Shown here in pieces: positions 43,630 through 52,618 of a DNA stretch of 64,000 bases; the stretch's first letter is position 1, and the number at the start of each line of letters is the position of its first letter. This DNA is from Zobellella maritima (GTDB lineage: Bacteria; Pseudomonadota; Gammaproteobacteria; Enterobacterales; Aeromonadaceae), in NCBI RefSeq assembly GCF_003075035.1, contig NZ_QCZE01000001.1:878187-942186 (forward strand), written 5' to 3'. A program made the translations under genes and the position numbers. The notes below the pieces were generated by a model. It saw only the letters and a program-made list of their open reading frames with translations. It was not told the DNA's origin and did no database searches.

Positions 43630-43884
43630 TTAAGCGTAGCGAGTGCTTAACTCAACCTGGGCACTGCAGCGGGCTGACTCCCGGCAGTCATCCCCCAGAT
43701 TCAATGGCTCTGGCCGGGCAACGGCGGTGGGGGCGGCGGTTTTTTCGGGGGATGGGGCAGGTGGGGAGCCGGTGGATTCCTGGGCTGCTGCTTGGGTTTG
43801 CTCATGGTGGGTTACCTTGGTGTAGATATATGGCAGGGAAAGCGCCGGCCTCCCTGCTTTAATATCTACTTCTTGTTCCGCCAT
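43630..43884 (-). CDS. Doubtful 84-residue ORF
   Basis: 84 codons from ATG 43884. The N-terminal half (MAEQEVDIKAGRPALSLPYI) looks protein-like; the remainder is Pro/Ala/Glu-rich. There is no clear ribosome binding site. An overlapping frame encodes a 34-residue proline-rich peptide (MSKPKQQPRNPP). Real function not shown; it could be a decayed gene or non-coding DNA at the right border of the accessory island. Confidence 0.25.
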   Translation of the reverse strand: MAEQEVDIKAGRPALSLPYIYTKVTHHEQTQAAAQESTGSPPAPSPEKTAAPTAVARPEPLNLGDDCRESARCSAQVELSTRYA

Positions 43885-44017
43885 TCTGCCAGTGGTGTGG
43901 GCGTTATGCGCAAGGGGCGGGTCTGAACTATGCTTTCGTACCATTGGTTGAGCACTGGTTTTGCGCTTTGTTCTCATGCCTGGGAGCATGGCCTGTCCCG
44001 ATATACAGGAGTAAGCG

Positions 44018-44614
44018 ATGAAAAATATCAAGATTGTGACCATCTGCGGGAGTGTGCGGCCCGGTAATTATACCTCCATGGCCCTCAAGTTGGCCCTGGA
44101 CGAGTTCAGCAAGGTGCCCGGGCTGGAAGTGACCGATATCCGGCTGGAATCCCTGGATCTCCCCTTGCCGGGCATGCCCCCTAAAAGCCCGGCTGCGATC
44201 GAACGGTTCCAGCAGACGGTCGAGGCCGCGACCGGGGTGCTGTTGGCATCGCCTGAATACCATGGAGGGATCAGCAGCCCCATGAAACTGGCCATCGACA
44301 ACCTCGGCTTTCCGAGCATGCTGGCCGGCAAACCTGTGTCTCTGTTGGGGGGGGCGGCGGGGGTGATTGGCGCCATCAAGTCCACCGAGCAGCTGCGGGC
44401 TATTTGCGCCCATATTGGGGCTGTGCCGCTGCCCCTGGCGGTATCGATTGCCAGGGTGCAGCAGGTGTTCGATGCGAACGGACAGTGCCAGGATGTAAAA
44501 ACCGAAGAATATATCCGCAGGTCGGCGAGCAACCTGATCGACTACATCAATGATGCGGTCTGCCCGAAAATCAGCCTCGAAGCCATACTGCGTGATCAGA
44601 CAGCAGCAAGCTGA
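44018..44614 (+). CDS. NADPH-dependent FMN reductase
   Basis: 198 residues and a flavodoxin-like fold. The phosphate loop ICGSVRPGNYTSMAL (residues 7-21) binds FMN, and SPEYHGGISSPMKLAIDNLG (about 84-103) is the second flavin motif. LLGGAAGVIGAI is the third. This family includes ChrR/azoreductase-type quinone reductases, e.g. E. coli YieF. A promoter region precedes it at the right border of the accessory island. Confidence 0.88.
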   Translation: MKNIKIVTICGSVRPGNYTSMALKLALDEFSKVPGLEVTDIRLESLDLPLPGMPPKSPAAIERFQQTVEAATGVLLASPEYHGGISSPMKLAIDNLGFPSMLAGKPVSLLGGAAGVIGAIKSTEQLRAICAHIGAVPLPLAVSIARVQQVFDANGQCQDVKTEEYIRRSASNLIDYINDAVCPKISLEAILRDQTAAS

Positions 44615-44691
44615 ACCCGTAACATGAGCGCGGTCATGAATGTTTCGGCGTCGTCCCTGCATTTTCACAACAGCGCCATGCCCGAGGCGCG

Positions 44692-45183
44692 ATGAACTAC
44701 TTCGCCTATGGTTCTAATATGTCGCTGGCCCGGCTGCGCCGGCGGGTGCCGAGCGCGCGCAGCCTGGGCGCCTATAAACTAACAGGGCATGCGCTGCGGT
44801 TTCATAAGCGTGGCCGGGATGGCTCGGCCAAATGTGATGCCTATGCCACCGGCGATGACAGCGACCATCTGCTTGGGGTTCTGTTCGATATCAGCGAGTC
44901 CGATAAAAAGACCCTGGACATCGCCGAGGGGCTGGGTCAGGGCTATAGCGAAAAAGAAGTCGCTGTTACCGATCAAAACGGCCTGGCCGTTCTCGCTATC
45001 ACCTATTACGCCACCCATATCGATGATGCGCTCGCGCCCTATGGCTGGTACAAGGCGCATGTACTGGCCGGTGCCAGGGAGGCCGGCCTGCCGGCAGCCT
45101 ACATCCGGCAGATTGAGGTGGTTGCCGCTGTGGTAGATCCGGACCGGGCGCGCGAGCGCAGGGAGCTGGCAATATACCGCTAG
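44692..45183 (+). CDS. Gamma-glutamylcyclotransferase-like protein
   Basis: 163 residues. NYFAYGSNMSLARLRRRVPSA at the N-terminus is the glycine-rich substrate loop of the gamma-glutamylcyclotransferase/AIG2 fold. DSDHLLGVLFDIS follows, and the catalytic Glu is probably in LDIAEGLGQGY. The C-terminal helix YKAHVLAGAREAGLPAAYIRQIE is typical. It probably acts on gamma-glutamyl compounds. Confidence 0.85.
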   Translation: MNYFAYGSNMSLARLRRRVPSARSLGAYKLTGHALRFHKRGRDGSAKCDAYATGDDSDHLLGVLFDISESDKKTLDIAEGLGQGYSEKEVAVTDQNGLAVLAITYYATHIDDALAPYGWYKAHVLAGAREAGLPAAYIRQIEVVAAVVDPDRARERRELAIYR

Positions 45184-45602
45184 CCTGCAGCAGACCGGCA
45201 TGTATGCCCAACGCCCTGCTTCCTTATCGGCCGTGGCGCTGGTACCCCGTATCGCCTGTTGATAGTCCGAGATATAAAGTCGTCGGCCTTGGCCTTGATG
45301 TCTCCAGGTTGCTGTTTGGGCGGGTACCGGGCGGCAGAGGGCACAATACCCTATAATTTTCCTGAATCCTGGTGATTAAATCAGCACGGCTATGGCTACA
45401 ACGCAAAACAGAGAGGGGTGGCTTCGCTCCGGCACAGAGGGGCAGTCTGGCTTTATCCGCTTGCTGTCTCGCGTGCTCTACGAGGCGGAATGATTATTAG
45501 ATTCTTATTAAAATTGACGTGCCTAAGGGAGACGTAACGGGGCAATACGCCGTTGGATTGGCCATAGGCTGCAGAATAAAACCTCCCAATGGGGTATGAG
45601 AT
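45184..45602. other. Gap before the PAP2 gene
   Basis: About 420 bp. A TATAAT at 45352-45357 lacks a good -35. A 33-codon ORF at 45392-45493 (MATTQNREGWLRSG...) has no ribosome binding site, so I do not call it as a gene. GC falls after about 45490. Confidence 0.4.
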
Positions 45603-46310
45603 ATGAATATTATTGATATGGAAATTATTCATTTTTTTAATCAGTATTCTCAATCGTCATTCATCTTTGATTCTGCGGTAAAATTTGTTGCGGGGAACAA
45701 TTTAATAAAAGGTGGAATCATGATTGGTGTTTTTTGGTGGGGCTGGTTTAGATTACATGAGTCTCAGCTCCATTTTCGGATACACTTGGTTGCTACCTTG
45801 TTTAGCTGCTTTTTCGCCATGGTATTGGCCCGGTCTCTGGCATTGTTACTGCCGTTCAGGTTAAGGCCCCTACATGAGGAGAATTTGGATTTTGTTCTTC
45901 CCTATAGCATGAAGCTGATAGAGTTTGATGGATGGTCTTCATTTCCCAGCGATCACGCAGTGTTGTTTTATGCCTTAGCTGCCGGAATGTTTTATATATC
46001 TAAAAAGGTGGGTGTTTTTGTGTTTCTATACACAACTTTATTGATAAGCCTGCCGAGGATATATTTGGGTCTGCATTATCCTTCTGATATTGTTTTTGGT
46101 GCTCTTATCGGCGTGCTTATTTCATGCCTGTGTCACTCAAATTACTTTGTTTCTAAAATATCCCGGCCTGCTGTTTATTATTGGCGCGAGCGACCGGAGC
46201 TTTTTTACCCCTTATTTTTTATAATCACATACCAAATTGCCGATATGTTTGAAAATAGCAGGGCTTTTGTCAGGGGCCTTGCCTTGTCTCTTCAAGTATT
46301 TCTGGCCTGA
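45603..46310 (+). CDS. PAP2-family membrane phosphatase
   Basis: 235 residues with five or six membrane segments. The phosphatase triad is visible as RLRPLHEENLD (motif 1), SFPSDHAVLFYALAAG (motif 2) and RIYLGLHYPSDIVFG (motif 3, with catalytic His). These enzymes dephosphorylate lipid phosphates such as undecaprenyl pyrophosphate or phosphatidate at the periplasmic face. The gene is distinctly AT-richer than its neighbours, suggesting recent acquisition. Poor SD (ATGAG before ATG). Confidence 0.85.
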   Translation: MNIIDMEIIHFFNQYSQSSFIFDSAVKFVAGNNLIKGGIMIGVFWWGWFRLHESQLHFRIHLVATLFSCFFAMVLARSLALLLPFRLRPLHEENLDFVLPYSMKLIEFDGWSSFPSDHAVLFYALAAGMFYISKKVGVFVFLYTTLLISLPRIYLGLHYPSDIVFGALIGVLISCLCHSNYFVSKISRPAVYYWRERPELFYPLFFIITYQIADMFENSRAFVRGLALSLQVFLA

Positions 46311-46467
46311 CGGAGTAGGCAGGGGAGGTGATGACTGGCCTGGTTTTGGTCGGGGTGGATTAGCTGCCTGTTTTTATATTAAGCTTGAGATAATAATGGC
46401 GCCTACTTGATTTGAAACCAATGAACGGCCAACCCCGTCTCGACAGGTCGGGTTGCCTGGGAGCAGA

Positions 46468-46962
46468 ATGGACGACACGCTGGAATATCTTAAAGACAGG
46501 TATCATGAAGCGCAGGCTTGCTTTCAACATGTCGAGCATAAATGCGCGATACTGCTTGTTTTTATTACCCTGATGATCGTTGCCACCGCTGTGATAGCAA
46601 GCCTGGAAGGTGAGCTGATTTTTCAGCCCGTCTCACCGGTGAGCTGGATTGCGCTGGTGTCTTTCCTGAGCGCGCTATTCACTCTGGTTTGCGCCTGGGG
46701 ACATGCCCTGCTGGCCCTGAGCCTGGGTGAATGCCCGGCATTGCCGGCCAATAAAAAAACAGCCGAGTATCTTTGTTCAACCGACGCGGAGGCGGTCAGC
46801 AAGCATGTGCTTGGCTGCTATCTCGAAAGCATCGAAAAGCTGACCGAGGTGATTAACAGCAAGGTGCGTAACCTTGATTTTGCCTTCGAGGAGCTGACAC
46901 TGAGCGCCTGGCTGTTAAGCCTGTCGACCGTGCTGAGTGTTTATCTTGTCTTCGCCGAATAA
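46468..46962 (+). CDS. Unknown three-TM protein, effector-like topology
   Basis: 164 residues from ATG 46468 (an ATG at 46453 is in frame but has no SD). An N-terminal amphipathic helix (DDTLEYLKDRYHEAQACFQHVEHKCA) leads into TM1 (about 27-47) and TM2 (about 60-85). A helical cytosolic segment of about 60 residues ends in INSKVRNLDFAFEEL, and TM3 is at the C-terminus. This layout resembles Pycsar-effector/SLATT-type membrane proteins, but no nucleotide cyclase or other defence gene is adjacent. I do not assign a function. Confidence 0.65.
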   Translation: MDDTLEYLKDRYHEAQACFQHVEHKCAILLVFITLMIVATAVIASLEGELIFQPVSPVSWIALVSFLSALFTLVCAWGHALLALSLGECPALPANKKTAEYLCSTDAEAVSKHVLGCYLESIEKLTEVINSKVRNLDFAFEELTLSAWLLSLSTVLSVYLVFAE

Positions 46963-46965
46963 CCC

Positions 46966-47823
46966 TCAATCCGGCTGCCGGGCTTCATGCAGTCGGGCCT
47001 GGCGGGCCTGCTCTTCGGCCATGGCCGCCTTGATTTCTTCCAGCACGGCGTCAACATCGGCGGCCTGGTTCGTTTCTTCAAACAGACCGGTCAGCGTGAC
47101 CTCTGGGTGTAATTCGCCTGCTTCGAACAGCGCCCACATTTCCCTGGCGTAGCGGCTCTCCAGCAGTTCGGGGGCGTACTGGCCGTAGTAACCGGTGATG
47201 TTCTCTACATCCCGCTCCAGCATCCACCGGGCATGGTTATTGGCCGCCGCATCCACCACCTGGGGCAGGTCTATGATCACCGGCCCGGCCGCATCCACCA
47301 GCACGTTGAACTCGGACAGGTCCCCGTGTACCAGTCCGGCACAGAGCATACGCATCACGTACAGCATCATCAGGGCATGGTCTTCCCGGGCCTGCTCGGC
47401 CGACATGGTCACGTCGTTAAGGCGCGGCGCTACCAGACCTTCGTCATCGGTAATCAACTCCATCAGCAGCACACCGTCAAAGCAGCCGTAGGGCCGGGGG
47501 ACGCGCACGCCGGCGGACGCCAGCCGATAGAGGGCATCAACCTCGGTATTCTGCCAGGCCTGCTCCTGCTGATCGCGACCGAATTTTGAGCCTTTTTCCA
47601 TGGCCCGGGCCCGGCGGCTGTTACGCACCTTGCGGCCTTCCTGATATTGCACGGCCTGTTTGAAGCTGCGCTTGCTTGCCTCTTTATAGACCTTGGCACA
47701 GCGGATCTCGGCGCCACAGCGCACCATATAGACGGTGGCTTCTTTGCCGCTCATCAGCTGGCCGATGACTTCGTCAATCAGGCCTTCATCAACCAGGGGT
47801 TGGATTCGTTTCGGTATTTTCAT
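46966..47823 (-). CDS. RIO-family atypical serine kinase
   Basis: 285 residues from ATG 47823 (AAGGG SD). RIO kinase landmarks appear in order. The nucleotide loop MSGKEATVYMVRCG has the lysine in CAKVYK, and the catalytic loop is VHGDLSEFNVLVD. The metal-binding Asp is in VIIDLPQ. RIO1-type kinases act in ribosome maturation in archaea and eukaryotes; bacterial members are poorly studied. The C-terminal 30 residues are acidic and helical. The longer ORF to 47901 is rejected for lack of homology. It converges on the three-TM gene with a 3-bp gap and diverges from the permease. Confidence 0.9.
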   Translation of the reverse strand: MKIPKRIQPLVDEGLIDEVIGQLMSGKEATVYMVRCGAEIRCAKVYKEASKRSFKQAVQYQEGRKVRNSRRARAMEKGSKFGRDQQEQAWQNTEVDALYRLASAGVRVPRPYGCFDGVLLMELITDDEGLVAPRLNDVTMSAEQAREDHALMMLYVMRMLCAGLVHGDLSEFNVLVDAAGPVIIDLPQVVDAAANNHARWMLERDVENITGYYGQYAPELLESRYAREMWALFEAGELHPEVTLTGLFEETNQAADVDAVLEEIKAAMAEEQARQARLHEARQPD

Positions 47824-47959
47824 AGCGCCCTTATACCCTAGTTGGTCCCCGGATGGAATACGGCGGTGGTTTTTTGATGAAGCCGAGCCCCGGATCATCA
47901 ACCCGGCCTACACTGTGACTGTACAGGACGATGCCCGCATGCATCCCCTTGGAGAGCCT

Positions 47960-49807
47960 ATGACTGTCGATCAACTGATAATTATTGCCGTACTGGTAGC
48001 GACCATGGCCATGCTCCTGTGGGGGAAATGGCGACACGATTTGGTGGCGCTGGCTGCCCTGCTGGTGTGTGTAATTACCGGACTGGTGCCCGCCGACGAG
48101 GCGTTTACCGGCTTCGGTCACCCGGCGGTGGTGACCGTGGCCTGCGTGCTGGTGCTGGGTTATGGCCTGCAGAAAAGCGGGGCAGTCAATATACTGGCGC
48201 AGCGATGCCTGCCCGCCTCGCAGGGGCCGACCATCAGCATACTGGCGCTGGTCGGCCTGGCGGCGGTGCTGTCCGGCTTTATGAATAATGTCGGTGCGTT
48301 GGCGCTACTGATGCCGGTCGCTTTGCAGCTCGCCGCAAACCAGTCGTTGCCGCCGGGCCGGGTTCTGATGCCGCTGGCCTTCGGCTCCATACTGGGTGGC
48401 ATGACCACGCTGATTGGCACACCACCCAACCTGATCGTCTCCGGGTTCAGGGCCGAGGCCGGGATGGGCAGTTTCGCCATGTTCGATTTTACCCCGGTGG
48501 GCCTGGCTGTGGCGGCCGCCGGCGTGGTGTTCGTCGGGCTGGTTGGCTGGCGCCTGGTGCCGGTGCGGCAACAAGCGGATGCCGGCAGCTTCGACTCCGC
48601 TGCCTACCTGAGTGAGGTGCGGATTGTCGAAGACAGCAAGGCGGTCGGCATGAGTCTGCGGGAAGCCGAACGGATGCTGGATGAGGCCGATGCCCAGATC
48701 GTGGGCCTGGTGCGAGGCGAGGTGCGCATTCCCGTGCCCAATGCCCGGCGGCTGTTGCAGGCCGACGATATCCTGGTGATCGAGGTCGAGCCCGAGTCTC
48801 TGGCCCTGGCGCTGTCAAGCCTGGGACTCAAGCTGGAAGGCCAGGGGCCTGACGGCGAAGAGTTACAGGACGACAAACAGCAGGCGGGCCTGCGGCCGGC
48901 GCACCAGGGCTTGCTCGATGATGAACACAGCGATAACAAGTCCGGCTCGGATGAGGTCGTTATTCAGGAGCTGGTGGTGACGCCCACCGGTCGGCTGGTC
49001 GGCCGCTCGGCCACCGATATCGATTTGCGTTCCCGCTATGGCATCAACTTGTTGGCGATTTCCCGTGAAGGACGACATTCGATCAAACGACTGCAATCGG
49101 CCCCCGTGCAGGGCGGTGATGTGTTGCTGGTACAGGGCACCCCCGAGTCCCTGGCCGGTTTTGCCGCCGAGTTCGGCTGCCTGCCGCTGGCTGCCCGCGA
49201 TATCCGGGTACCCAGGGAAGGACAGGCCCTGACCGCCGGTCTGATCATGGCGGTGGTGGTGGGGCTGGCGGCCCTGGGGATCCTGCCGGCGGCCATTGCC
49301 TTTGCGGCCGGGGTGCTGGCCTATGTGGCATTGAAGCTGGTGCCGTTGCGCTCGGTTTACAGCGCCATCGATTGGCCGGTGATCATGCTGCTGGGCGCCA
49401 TGCTGCCGGTGGCCGATGCCCTGGCGAGTACCGGCACCGCCGATATGCTGGCGCAGCTGCTGCTGGACAAGGCGGCCCAGGGGCAGGCGGTGATTGGGTT
49501 GGTGCTGCTGCTGGTGGTGACCATGTTCTTGTCTGATCTGATGAACAATGCGGCTACGGCGGCGGTCATGTGTCCGATTGCCATCAGCACCGCCGGCCAG
49601 CTCGGGGTCAGTGCCGATGCGTTCCTGATGGCCATTGCGGTCGGGGCATCCTGCGCCTTCCTGACTCCCATCGGCCATCAGAACAACACCCTGATCCTGG
49701 GGCCGGGGGGATTTCGCTTCGGGGATTACTGGCGGCTGGGGTTGGTGGTGGAGCTGATCGTGATTGTGGTCAGTGTGCCCGTGTTGCTTTGGGTATGGCC
49801 GCTCTGA
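47960..49807 (+). CDS. SLC13-type sodium/anion permease with TrkA-C domains
   Basis: 615 residues. About eleven to twelve membrane segments flank two central soluble RCK_C (TrkA-C) repeats, at about residues 210-285 and 310-395 (DEADAQIVGLVRGEVRIPVPNARRLLQADDILVIEVEPE). Signature motifs LMPVALQLAANQSLPPGRVLMPLAFGSILGGMTTLIGTPPNLIV and the second copy SDLMNNAATAAVMCPIAI mark the DASS/citrate-transporter family. The substrate could be sulfate or a dicarboxylate. GGAGAG lies before the ATG. Confidence 0.88.
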   Translation: MTVDQLIIIAVLVATMAMLLWGKWRHDLVALAALLVCVITGLVPADEAFTGFGHPAVVTVACVLVLGYGLQKSGAVNILAQRCLPASQGPTISILALVGLAAVLSGFMNNVGALALLMPVALQLAANQSLPPGRVLMPLAFGSILGGMTTLIGTPPNLIVSGFRAEAGMGSFAMFDFTPVGLAVAAAGVVFVGLVGWRLVPVRQQADAGSFDSAAYLSEVRIVEDSKAVGMSLREAERMLDEADAQIVGLVRGEVRIPVPNARRLLQADDILVIEVEPESLALALSSLGLKLEGQGPDGEELQDDKQQAGLRPAHQGLLDDEHSDNKSGSDEVVIQELVVTPTGRLVGRSATDIDLRSRYGINLLAISREGRHSIKRLQSAPVQGGDVLLVQGTPESLAGFAAEFGCLPLAARDIRVPREGQALTAGLIMAVVVGLAALGILPAAIAFAAGVLAYVALKLVPLRSVYSAIDWPVIMLLGAMLPVADALASTGTADMLAQLLLDKAAQGQAVIGLVLLLVVTMFLSDLMNNAATAAVMCPIAISTAGQLGVSADAFLMAIAVGASCAFLTPIGHQNNTLILGPGGFRFGDYWRLGLVVELIVIVVSVPVLLWVWPL

Positions 49808-49857
49808 GGCCGATGGGACTGCTACACTCAGTTGGGTGAAAATGCAGGAGCAAGCGT

Positions 49858-50754
49858 ATGAGCAAGCAACGGAATACCCCCGACATTCCGGCCGAAGCCT
49901 TTGAACTGTATGACCGCTATGCCCACGGTTATATCGACCGCCGCCAATTTTTAACCGGTCTGGGTCGGCTGGCGCTGGGAGGAATGACGGCCCTTGCGCT
50001 GTTTAATGCGCTCAAGCCCGATTATGCCCGGGCCCAGCAGGTGTCGTTCAATGATCCGGATATCGTGGCCAGCTACCGGACGTTCGACTCGCCGGACGGC
50101 CACGGCGAGGGGCGCGGCTATCTGGTACAACCCCGTGAATGGTCACAGCCGGCCGGTACCGTGCTGGTGGTGCACGAGAATCGGGGGCTTAATCCCTATA
50201 TTGAAGATGTGGCCCGGCGGCTGGCCAAGGCCGGTTTGACAGCCTTTGCGCCCGACGCCCTCCATCCGTTGGGAGGATATCCGGGCAATGACGATGATGG
50301 CCGGGCCCTGCAGCAACAGTTGGATGCCGACAAGCTGACCGCCGATTTTTTTGCCGCGACCCGCTTTTTGCACTCCCTGGAAGGCGGTAACGGCAAGCTG
50401 GGGGTCGTGGGCTTCTGCTTCGGCGGCGGCATGGCCAACAGGCTGGCGGCCGAGCAACCGCAGCTGGTCAGCGCCGCCGTTCCCTTTTACGGTATGCCAC
50501 CTGCGCTCGAGAAGGTCGCCGACATCAGGGCCGCGCTGCTGATCCAGATGGCCGAGAACGACGAACGCATCAACGGCCGGTGGCCGGCCTACGAGCAGGC
50601 ATTGCAGCGGCACGGGGTGCGTTACCAGGCGTTTAGCTATCCTGGCACCCAGCACGGCTTTCATAACGACTCCACGCCCCGCTACCATCCGGAGGCGGCC
50701 GAACTGGCCTGGTCCCGGACCCTCGGCTTTTTTGGTGAGCACCTGGGGGGTTAA
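49858..50754 (+). CDS. Tat-exported dienelactone hydrolase family protein
   Basis: 298 residues. The twin-arginine signal DRRQFLTGLGRLALGGMTALALF lies around residues 24-46, so export in folded form is likely. The alpha/beta hydrolase core has GFCFGGGMANRLA (nucleophile Cys, as in dienelactone hydrolase) and a late His in GTQHGFHND. LIQMAENDERIN holds the catalytic acid. The substrate is not known; the enzyme need not act on dienelactone. Confidence 0.88.
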   Translation: MSKQRNTPDIPAEAFELYDRYAHGYIDRRQFLTGLGRLALGGMTALALFNALKPDYARAQQVSFNDPDIVASYRTFDSPDGHGEGRGYLVQPREWSQPAGTVLVVHENRGLNPYIEDVARRLAKAGLTAFAPDALHPLGGYPGNDDDGRALQQQLDADKLTADFFAATRFLHSLEGGNGKLGVVGFCFGGGMANRLAAEQPQLVSAAVPFYGMPPALEKVADIRAALLIQMAENDERINGRWPAYEQALQRHGVRYQAFSYPGTQHGFHNDSTPRYHPEAAELAWSRTLGFFGEHLGG

Positions 50755-50767
50755 CCGGCCATCACCT

Positions 50768-50838
50768 GTGGGAGCGGCGACCTCGCCGCGATAATGTACG
50801 GCATGGTTCCATCGGCCCGGGGGCGGGCCTCCCACTTA
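50768..50838. repeat. REP-like palindrome between the DLH and ycbL-like genes
   Basis: Left arm GTGGGAGCGGCGACCTCGCCGCGAT and right arm GGGGGCGGGCCTCCCAC enclose a short loop around ATGTACGGCATGG. It is the same family as the 7132 and 9451 elements. Confidence 0.6.
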
Positions 50839-51468
50839 CCGCAAAAACGGGTTGTTGAGCCGTTCCTCGCCGAAGCTGCTCTCCGAACCATGGCCGGGGA
50901 CAAAGACAATGTCGTCGCCGAGCGGCAGCAGGGTGCGGGTGATGGCGTCGATCAGCTGCTGGTGGTTGCCCCGGGGAAAGTCGGTACGGCCGATTGCGCC
51001 CTGGAACAACACATCGCCGACAAAGGCCAGCCGCTGGGTCTGGTGCACGAATACCAGGTGGCCCGGGGTGTGGCCGGGACAATGGTAGACCATCAGGGTC
51101 TCCTCGCCGACCCGGACGGTATCACCGTCCTCCAGCCAGCGATCCGGGCTGAAGGGCGCCACGGGCGGAAAGCCAAACATCTGGACCTGTTGCTCGAGCA
51201 TGTCAATCCAGAAGGCGTCTTCCCGCTGGGGGCCGATCACCGGCACGCCGGTGCCGGCCGCCAGCTCGCCGGTGGCGCCCACATGATCCAGGTGACCATG
51301 GGTGAGCAGTATGCTTTCCAGGAGCAGGCCGCGTTCTTCAATCGCTGCCAGCAGCCGTTCGGCTTCGCCGCCGGGATCGATCAGCGCCGCCTTGTTGGTG
51401 GCGCTGCACCACACCAGGCTGCAATTCTGGGCGAACGGGGTAACGGGCAGGGTAATTCGGTTCAGCAT
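50836..51468 (-). CDS. YcbL-type metallo-beta-lactamase-fold hydrolase
   Basis: 210 residues, against 215 in E. coli YcbL. The metal site THGHLDH (HxHxDH) is near residue 55; the later ligands are His in HCPGHTPG, Asp in FVGDVLFQGAIGR and His in FVPGHGSE. The enzyme is a glyoxalase II-like hydrolase, probably acting on thioesters of glutathione. The stretch PVTPFAQNCSLVWC identifies the YcbL subgroup. Confidence 0.9.
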   Translation of the reverse strand: MLNRITLPVTPFAQNCSLVWCSATNKAALIDPGGEAERLLAAIEERGLLLESILLTHGHLDHVGATGELAAGTGVPVIGPQREDAFWIDMLEQQVQMFGFPPVAPFSPDRWLEDGDTVRVGEETLMVYHCPGHTPGHLVFVHQTQRLAFVGDVLFQGAIGRTDFPRGNHQQLIDAITRTLLPLGDDIVFVPGHGSESSFGEERLNNPFLR

Positions 51469-51520
51469 CGATTCACTCTTTGTTTAACATAACACAGTGG
51501 CAGGCGAAGTTTGCATGGGC

Positions 51521-52618
51521 TCAGGCGGAAGCCACAGCCTGGGCTTCGGGCCGGCCGGCCAACCACTCGGCCAGCTCTTCCGCCTCACCACGCCGGACAA
51601 TGCGCGATTCCTTCTCCGCCAGATGACGGTGGTAGATGGGGTCGTAGTAACGGGACAGCAGCTCGGCAATCCATTCCCGGTGGCCGTCGCTGCCAAAGCC
51701 CCGGGCCTGCTGGGCCAGGGCGTCATCCATGATCTGTGACAAGCGGCGCCATTCCCGGCCACCCAGGCGCTTGTAGAGGCGCTTCAGGCTGTCCTGCAGA
51801 TAGTCGCCCAGGCGGGCCAGATCCTGGTTGAAATGGGTCAGCATCAGGTCCACGTAATCGTACTGGATTTGCCCGACCCTTTGTTCGAAGGAGGCTTCGA
51901 GCACCAGCAGCGGTGCTTGCTGCATCTTCTGATAGAGGGCAAGGGGCAGGGCGCAGCGGCCGATCATGGCGCTTTCGTCTTCCACCAGCCAGCCGTGAAT
52001 GCCGGTACGCAGTTGCTTGAGCCGGGCGATGGCGAGCCGGTTTTCAAAGTTGATCGGGCTAGGCTGGGGCTCTCCCCAGTGGCCGAAGCTGGAACCGCGA
52101 TGGTGGGCGCAGGCTTCCAAATCCAGGGACAGGGGGGAGCGTGACAACCAGTCGGTTTTGCCGCTGCCGGTGAGTCCGGCCAGCACAAACCCCGGGCCCT
52201 CGAACCCCTGTTCGACGATTCCCAGCAGGTGCCGGCGCAGCGCCTTGTAGCCGCCCTTGACCCGGGAAACGGGGCGACCGGCCTCGGCCAGCCAGTGTTG
52301 CACGGTTTCGCTGCGCAAGCCGCCACGGAAACAGTAGATGACCCCGTTCGGATGCCGCTCCAACCAAGCCAGCCAGCCCTGCAGCCGTTGTTCGCGCAGC
52401 GCACCGGCCACCAGCTGGTGGCCCAGCTCGATGGCTGCCTGCTGTCCCTGCTGCTTGTAACAGGTGCCGACCCGGGCGCGCTCTTCATCCGTCATCAACG
52501 GCAGGCTGGTGGCCATGGGAAAGGCGCCCTGGGTAAACTCCACCGGCGCGCGCAGGTCGAGCAGGGGAACATCTTCGCCCAGTAACCGTGCGTAATCGTC
52601 AACCAGTTCAGTCACCAC
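51521..52618 (-). CDS. mnmH: tRNA 2-selenouridine synthase
   Basis: 365 residues, as in E. coli MnmH/SelU. It replaces sulfur with selenium at the wobble 2-thiouridine of tRNA Lys, Glu and Gln, using selenophosphate. The N-terminal rhodanese domain contains the loop around [11 protein letters not shown], with its cysteine. The C-terminal P-loop is [11 protein letters not shown]. It overlaps selD by 11 bp on the same strand, forming a two-gene selenium operon. Confidence 0.94.
   Translation of the reverse strand: MVTELVDDYARLLGEDVPLLDLRAPVEFTQGAFPMATSLPLMTDEERARVGTCYKQQGQQAAIELGHQLVAGALREQRLQGWLAWLERHPNGVIYCFRGGLRSETVQHWLAEAGRPVSRVKGGYKALRRHLLGIVEQGFEGPGFVLAGLTGSGKTDWLSRSPLSLDLEACAHHRGSSFGHWGEPQPSPINFENRLAIARLKQLRTGIHGWLVEDESAMIGRCALPLALYQKMQQAPLLVLEASFEQRVGQIQYDYVDLMLTHFNQDLARLGDYLQDSLKRLYKRLGGREWRRLSQIMDDALAQQARGFGSDGHREWIAELLSRYYDPIYHRHLAEKESRIVRRGEAEELAEWLAGRPEAQAVASA

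Noticed and set aside
43564-43636. Possible reverse-oriented attC after the 84-codon ORF (GCTTAAC ... GTTTGGC on the minus strand)
   Set aside because: R'' fits and overlaps a TAA stop, but the R' core is off-consensus and the inner arms do not pair well. The orientation is opposite to the other sites.
45392-45493. 33-codon ORF before the PAP2 gene
   Set aside because: There is no Shine-Dalgarno and no promoter with both boxes, unlike the well-supported 27-codon gene at 30824.
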